The notes beneath the pieces are model-generated. The model did no database searches and was not told where the DNA came from. It saw only the letters and a program-made list of their open reading frames with translations. A stretch of 31,274 nt of DNA from Verrucomicrobiota bacterium (lineage in GTDB: Bacteria > Verrucomicrobiota > Verrucomicrobiia > Opitutales > Opitutaceae). The position numbers and the translations under genes were made by a program. The DNA lies in the NCBI GenBank assembly GCA_023426435.1, contig JAFAAS010000125.1, positions 1 through 31,274 on the forward strand, written 5' to 3'. Of the stretch, positions 27,515 to 31,274 are shown in pieces (position 1 is the first letter of the stretch; each line of letters starts with the position of its first letter).

Positions 27515-27636
27515 ATCAGGGCAGGACGGAAAGGGGCGGGGAAAGTTGCTGGAGCGAATGTGCAGGTCGTGGCGCAACAAGCGAGGTCGCGCACACTGGC
27601 TGGACGAAATTTCAGGAGCGTGCAGAGTGAGGAACG

Positions 27637-28575
27637 ATGGAACTTCACGGGATTCATCATCTCACGGCGGTCACCGCGCAGGCGGGGCGTAATTATGCGT
27701 TTTACACGCAGATGCTCGGGCTGCGGCTCGCCAAGAAAACGGTCAACCAGGACGACGTTTCGGCGTATCACCTCTTTTATACGGATGGTGAGGCGCGTCC
27801 GGGCACGGATTTGACCTTCTTCGACTGGCCGGCGGCGCGGGAGAAGCGCGGCACGCACAGCATCGTGCGCACGGGCTTGCGCGTGGCGACCGAGGACAGT
27901 TTGCGCTGGTGGGCGGCGCGGTTTGCGGCGGAGGCGGTGACGCAAGGAGTGATCGCGACGCGGGACGGCCGGCTGACGCTGGATTTTGAGGATTTCGAAG
28001 GGCAGCGATTCGCCATGATCGTGGACGCCGAACCGCGCGAGCCGGCGCGCCCGTGGGCGAAGAGCCCGGTGCCGGCGGAGCATCAGATTCTCGGATTGGG
28101 GCCGATCACGATCAGCGTGCCGCGACTCGAGCCGACGGAGCGATTGTTGACGACGGTGATGAGCATGCGGAAAGCGCGCGAGTATCCAATCGATGGAGAC
28201 AGCGTGCACGTGTTCGAAATGGGGCCGGGTGGGGCGGCGGCGGAGTTGCACGTGATCGTGCAACCGGATCTGCCGATCGCCCGGCAGGGAGCAGGCGGCG
28301 TGCATCATGTGGCGTTTCGCATGCCGCTCGCGGACTACGATGCGTGGACGCTGCGGTTGGAAGGATTGGGGGTGCCGTCGAGCGGCCCGGTGGATCGGTT
28401 TTATTTCAAGAGCCTGTATTTCCGGGAGCCGAACGGGATTCTGTTTGAACTCGCGACAGACGAGCCGGGCTTCGCGGTGGACGAGCCGATGGAAGCGCTG
28501 GGCGAGAAGCTGGCGCTGCCGCCGTTTCTGGAGCCGCGCCGGAAGGAGATCGAGGCGGGATTGAAGCCGCTCTAA
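27637..28575 (+). CDS. VOC-family ring-cleaving dioxygenase (glyoxalase fold)
   Basis: The 312-residue cytoplasmic protein has two glyoxalase/VOC modules. The first opens MELHGIHHLTAVT with metal-ligand His near residue 7-8; the second has GVHHVAFRMP (His223-224) and NGILFELATDEPGF (Glu271), giving a two-His one-Glu iron or manganese site. The layout matches the MhqO/MhqE-type ring-cleaving dioxygenases that open hydroquinone or catechol rings and are often induced by quinone stress; the actual substrate is unknown. GAGG six bases before the ATG is a good ribosome-binding site. No LinR/MhqR-type regulator is adjacent. Confidence 0.87.
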   Translation: MELHGIHHLTAVTAQAGRNYAFYTQMLGLRLAKKTVNQDDVSAYHLFYTDGEARPGTDLTFFDWPAAREKRGTHSIVRTGLRVATEDSLRWWAARFAAEAVTQGVIATRDGRLTLDFEDFEGQRFAMIVDAEPREPARPWAKSPVPAEHQILGLGPITISVPRLEPTERLLTTVMSMRKAREYPIDGDSVHVFEMGPGGAAAELHVIVQPDLPIARQGAGGVHHVAFRMPLADYDAWTLRLEGLGVPSSGPVDRFYFKSLYFREPNGILFELATDEPGFAVDEPMEALGEKLALPPFLEPRRKEIEAGLKPL

Positions 28576-28622
28576 GGTAGTGCGGCCTTCGAATGGGCAC
28601 CGGGAGCGTTGAGCTTGCGGAT

Positions 28623-29807
28623 ATGCGGAAGGTGTCGAAACTCGGCCGCTCCATGCTTCCGTTTCCGGGCCGATTCCTGCTCGTTTTGCTTTTCTCCGCC
28701 GTTGTCAGTGCCGCCTCCGCGGCGAGTGGCCCGACGCTCAAGGACGACGAGCTGATGGAAAGCGCGATCGCGGACTACAATCGAAATGATTATGCGAGCG
28801 CAGAGGAGAAGCTGACGGAATTGGTCGCGCGGCGACCGGATTTGAAGGAGGGTTATCTCAACCGAGCCTTGGCGCGGTCCGAGTTGGGGAAGTTCGCAGA
28901 AGCCGAATCGGATCTGGACATGCTTTTGAGCATCGACCCAAAATCGGCGGTCGCGTTCGAGTTTCGAGCCATGCTGCGACTCCAGCGGAGCAACGTGGCG
29001 GGCGCGCTGGCGGATGCGAACGTGGGTCTGCGCATCGAAGACCGGCCGGGCCTGCGCTCGGTGCGAGGGCGGATCTTGACGGCGAAAGGCGATTACGAAG
29101 AGGCGTTGAAGGACTTGGAACGCGCGCTGGCGGCCAACGAGGACGATGACGATGCACGGTTTGCGCGTGGAGATTGCTGCCTCGCCCTGGGGCGGTTCAA
29201 GGAAGCGTGCGCGGATTTCGAAGACATCCTGGAGTATTATCCCGAATCAATCGCCGCGATGGATAAACTCGGCAGCGCGCGCTTCAAACTGCTGGAATTC
29301 AAGGAAGCGATCGGGCTGCTGGAGCAGCTGACGGAAGTCGATCGACCCCGCGCACGGGCCTGGCGAATGGTCGGCTACAGCCACTTTGGCGCCGGCAACT
29401 ATCAACGCGCGATCGAAGCGATGGAGCGGTCGCTCGCCGCCGAGAGCGTGACGTTCCCGTGGGCGGCGGCGGTGCTCCATCTGGCCTGGCTGAGCGAAAA
29501 ACGAGAGACGGAAAGCCCGCTCGCAGGGCTGGTCGACCGCATCGAGGACCCGTGGGGCAAAGCGGTTTGCCAGGCGCTGCTGAAACAGATCAGCGAGGAC
29601 GAGCTGATTGAGGAGGCGACCGCGCTCGAGGATCCGGAGAAGCAGCGAGGTCGGCTGTGCGAAGCGTATTTCTATCTGGGCGCGATGCGGCTCAGGTCGG
29701 GCGACAGGATCGGCGGCCGCGCGTTGCTGGCGCAGGCGATTGCAACCGAAAGCATCTCTTTTATCGAATACACGCTGGCGCAAGCCGAGCTGGGGCGGAA
29801 ACCGTAG
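28623..29807 (+). CDS. Exported tetratricopeptide-repeat protein
   Basis: The ~394-residue protein has a signal peptide (MRKVSKLGRSMLPFPGRFLL, then a hydrophobic core ending SAASA). It is followed by six or more TPR-like helical pairs, for example DYASAEEKLTELVARRPDLK, GDYEEALKDLERALAANEDD, GRFKEACADFEDILEYYPES and GNYQRAIEAMERSLAAES. TPR arrays bind other proteins, so this is probably a periplasmic scaffold; no enzyme motif is visible. I chose ATG 28623 because it gives a conventional signal peptide; ATG 28593 would add ten residues and ATG 28653 would remove ten. It follows the dioxygenase gene closely and ends 33 bases before the stop of a convergent gene. Confidence 0.8.
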   Translation: MRKVSKLGRSMLPFPGRFLLVLLFSAVVSAASAASGPTLKDDELMESAIADYNRNDYASAEEKLTELVARRPDLKEGYLNRALARSELGKFAEAESDLDMLLSIDPKSAVAFEFRAMLRLQRSNVAGALADANVGLRIEDRPGLRSVRGRILTAKGDYEEALKDLERALAANEDDDDARFARGDCCLALGRFKEACADFEDILEYYPESIAAMDKLGSARFKLLEFKEAIGLLEQLTEVDRPRARAWRMVGYSHFGAGNYQRAIEAMERSLAAESVTFPWAAAVLHLAWLSEKRETESPLAGLVDRIEDPWGKAVCQALLKQISEDELIEEATALEDPEKQRGRLCEAYFYLGAMRLRSGDRIGGRALLAQAIATESISFIEYTLAQAELGRKP

Positions 29808-29840
29808 CCAGGCGCGGCGACCACGTCCTGTCTCGAGCAC

Positions 29841-30365
29841 TTAACGCGGAAGCTCGAAGGAATATTGCGCGGCAACGGGAACGAAGACGGGGCCGGAAAA
29901 GTTGTCGGGGCGGAAAACGATTTTAGCGCCCGCGTAGCGATTGACGTTGGCGAGGCGCGTGGCGGCGGGAGCGAGGTAAGCGACGAATTCGCGGTCCGCG
30001 TTGAGTTTCGGCGGTTCGGGCTCGTGAAGGAACTGCGGCCCGGGGCGCGGCGGCAGAGCCTTGAATCTTTTCAGGCGTTTTTCGAGCGCGGCGACATCGA
30101 CGGTGTAGTCGATCACGATGGTGTCTCCGACCTGCGCTCGGGCGCGGCCCGGTGTGAGAACCTCGAGAACCTCCGCAACGATCGTGGTGCGCCGCGTTTT
30201 TGGTTTCTGCTCGGGTTCCGACGCGACGACGCGCGCGATTTCGCGGAGACGCAGCGCATCGGACGCGATGCGTTTGTATTCCTCGGGATTGATCGCCGCG
30301 AGTGAAGCGGCGGCTGAGCCCAGGAAGAGGAGGAGCGCAAAACCGATGCGGGTGCCGGGTCGCAT
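29841..30365 (-). CDS. Small exported hypothetical protein after ffh
   Basis: The ~174-residue product has a signal peptide (MRPGTRIGFALLLFLGSAAA then SLA) and a mature domain rich in Arg, Pro and Val. The middle, VAEVLEVLTPGRARAQVGDT followed by IVIDYTV, predicts short beta strands, and the C-terminus ends in AAQYSFELPR. I recognise no family. I placed the start at ATG 30365; a GTG at 30374 overlaps the ffh stop (ATGTGA) and would add three residues. Near-overlap with ffh implies co-transcription, although a role in the signal recognition pathway does not follow from that. Confidence 0.65.
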   Translation of the reverse strand: MRPGTRIGFALLLFLGSAAASLAAINPEEYKRIASDALRLREIARVVASEPEQKPKTRRTTIVAEVLEVLTPGRARAQVGDTIVIDYTVDVAALEKRLKRFKALPPRPGPQFLHEPEPPKLNADREFVAYLAPAATRLANVNRYAGAKIVFRPDNFSGPVFVPVAAQYSFELPR

Positions 30366-30370
30366 CGTGA

Positions 30371-31274
30371 TCACATGCCGGGGAAACCGCCTTTGCCGCG
30401 CATGGCTTCCATCTGGCGCATCATCTTTTTGCCGCCGCCGCCTTTGAACATCTTCATCATCTTCTGCATTTCGGAGAACTGCTTCAGGAGCTGGTTGACC
30501 TCGACGATCTTGGTGCCGGAGCCGTCGGCGATGCGTTTGCGGCGGCTGCCGTTGAGGATCTCGGGTTTGCGGCGCTCTTGGGGCGTCATCGATTTGATGA
30601 TGGCTTCGGTGCGGGCCATTTGTTTGTCGGCGCCGTCGGGGAGCTGCATGCCGCTCATGCCGGGAATCATGCCCATGATGGACTGCATCGAGCCCATCTT
30701 TTTGACCTGCTGCATCTGCGCGAGGAAGTCCTCGAGATTGAAGTCGGCCTTGCGGAGTTTCTCCGCCATTTTCTCGGCGTCCTTCTGGTCGATCGTTTCC
30801 TGCGCTTTTTCGACGAGTGAAACGACGTCGCCCATGCCGAGGATGCGGGAGGCGAGGCGGTCGGGATGAAACGGTTCGAAGTCGGCGGTCTTTTCGCCGG
30901 TGCCGACGAATTTGACCGGGACGCCGGTGATCGACTTGATCGAGAGCGCGGCGCCACCGCGGGCGTCGCCGTCCATTTTGGTGAGGACGAGACCGGTGAG
31001 TTGAAGGGCGTCGTGGAAGGCTTTGGCGACGTTGACGGCTTCCTGACCGAGGGCGCCGTCGGCGACGAGCAGGACCTCGTCGGGCTGGATGCGGGCGCGG
31101 AGTTTTTTGACCTCTTCGATGAGGTCGGTGTCGATTTGGAGGCGGCCGGCGGTGTCAAAGATGATGCAGTCGGCGGTGGCGGTTTGCGCGGCGTTAAGTG
31201 CGGCTTCGCCGATCTTCGGAACGTCTTTCGAGTTTCGGTCGGCGTAGAAGCCAAGCTCTTCCTGTTTCGCGAGG
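30371..31274 (-). CDS. ffh: Signal recognition particle protein Ffh, N-terminal part outside window
   Basis: About 300 C-terminal residues are present; the frame is open to the window edge. The G domain shows DCIIFDTAGRLQ (G3), EVLLVADGALGQEAVNVA and the G4 segment LTKMDGDARGGAAL, then FVGTGEKTADFEPFHPDRLASRI. The M domain follows with MGDVVSLVEKAQE, a methionine-rich signal-binding region (MGSMQSIMGMIPGMSGMQLP, KKMMRQMEAMRGKGGFPGM) and the SRP-RNA-binding helix around NGSRRKRIADGSG. It targets nascent membrane and secreted proteins to FtsY and SecYEG as GTPase with 4.5S RNA. Here it is followed not by rpsP-rimM-trmD but by a small exported hypothetical gene. Confidence 0.95.
   Translation of the reverse strand, partial: LAKQEELGFYADRNSKDVPKIGEAALNAAQTATADCIIFDTAGRLQIDTDLIEEVKKLRARIQPDEVLLVADGALGQEAVNVAKAFHDALQLTGLVLTKMDGDARGGAALSIKSITGVPVKFVGTGEKTADFEPFHPDRLASRILGMGDVVSLVEKAQETIDQKDAEKMAEKLRKADFNLEDFLAQMQQVKKMGSMQSIMGMIPGMSGMQLPDGADKQMARTEAIIKSMTPQERRKPEILNGSRRKRIADGSGTKIVEVNQLLKQFSEMQKMMKMFKGGGGKKMMRQMEAMRGKGGFPGM

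Overview
The window is high-GC bacterial chromosomal DNA, densely packed with genes and with no gene-free stretch longer than about 200 bases. Several features together suggest a Gram-negative member of the Verrucomicrobiota, possibly near Opitutaceae: a PEP-CTERM protein, a DUF1080 (3-keto-disaccharide hydrolase) protein, a UAP1-like nucleotidyltransferase, a large hybrid histidine kinase, type II secretion/type IV pilus ATPases, and many genes without an obvious Shine-Dalgarno sequence. This placement is inferred from gene content only; the window holds no rRNA or other decisive marker. I saw no tRNA, rRNA, CRISPR array, insertion sequence, integrase or prophage gene.

Layout. Bases 1-4232 are the 3' part of a giant gene for a repetitive beta-strand-rich protein, built from five tandem 225-residue units that are nearly identical at the 5' side and decay toward the 3' side. 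It converges on a minus-strand pair for an ExeA-like AAA ATPase and its GspB-like membrane partner (4327-5822). Next come a plus-strand FtsB/DivIC-like septum protein, a UDPGP-family nucleotidyltransferase and a phosphohexomutase (5935-9696), the last two giving a plausible route to UDP-sugars for the envelope. A YfiR-like periplasmic protein and a CHASE8-type histidine kinase follow as a two-gene signalling unit (9872-12337). A monocistronic PEP-CTERM gene with a good terminator follows on the minus strand. Then come a minus-strand MFS exporter, an aldo-keto reductase and a 1163-residue hybrid kinase with about six tandem OB-like periplasmic modules (13423-19308).

From 19431 to 23937 the plus strand carries obgE, a small stand-alone MshEN-like protein, a GspE/PilB ATPase, a TPR lipoprotein and a LysE-family exporter. 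The rest holds a DTW-domain tRNA-modifying enzyme, an exported nitrilase-family hydrolase, an exported bicupin and exported DUF1080 hydrolase pair, a VOC ring-cleaving dioxygenase, an exported TPR protein, a small exported hypothetical protein and the 5'-truncated ffh gene for the signal recognition particle GTPase.

The most unusual items are four. The first is the repeat array with its 5'-to-3' gradient of unit similarity. The second is the YfiR-CHASE8 pair in which a histidine kinase replaces the diguanylate cyclase of the classical YfiBNR system. The third is the kinase with serial OB-like modules as its sensor. The fourth is the degenerate MshEN-like domain encoded as a separate gene before a GspE ATPase. 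I saw no clearly new multi-gene defence or mobile system.
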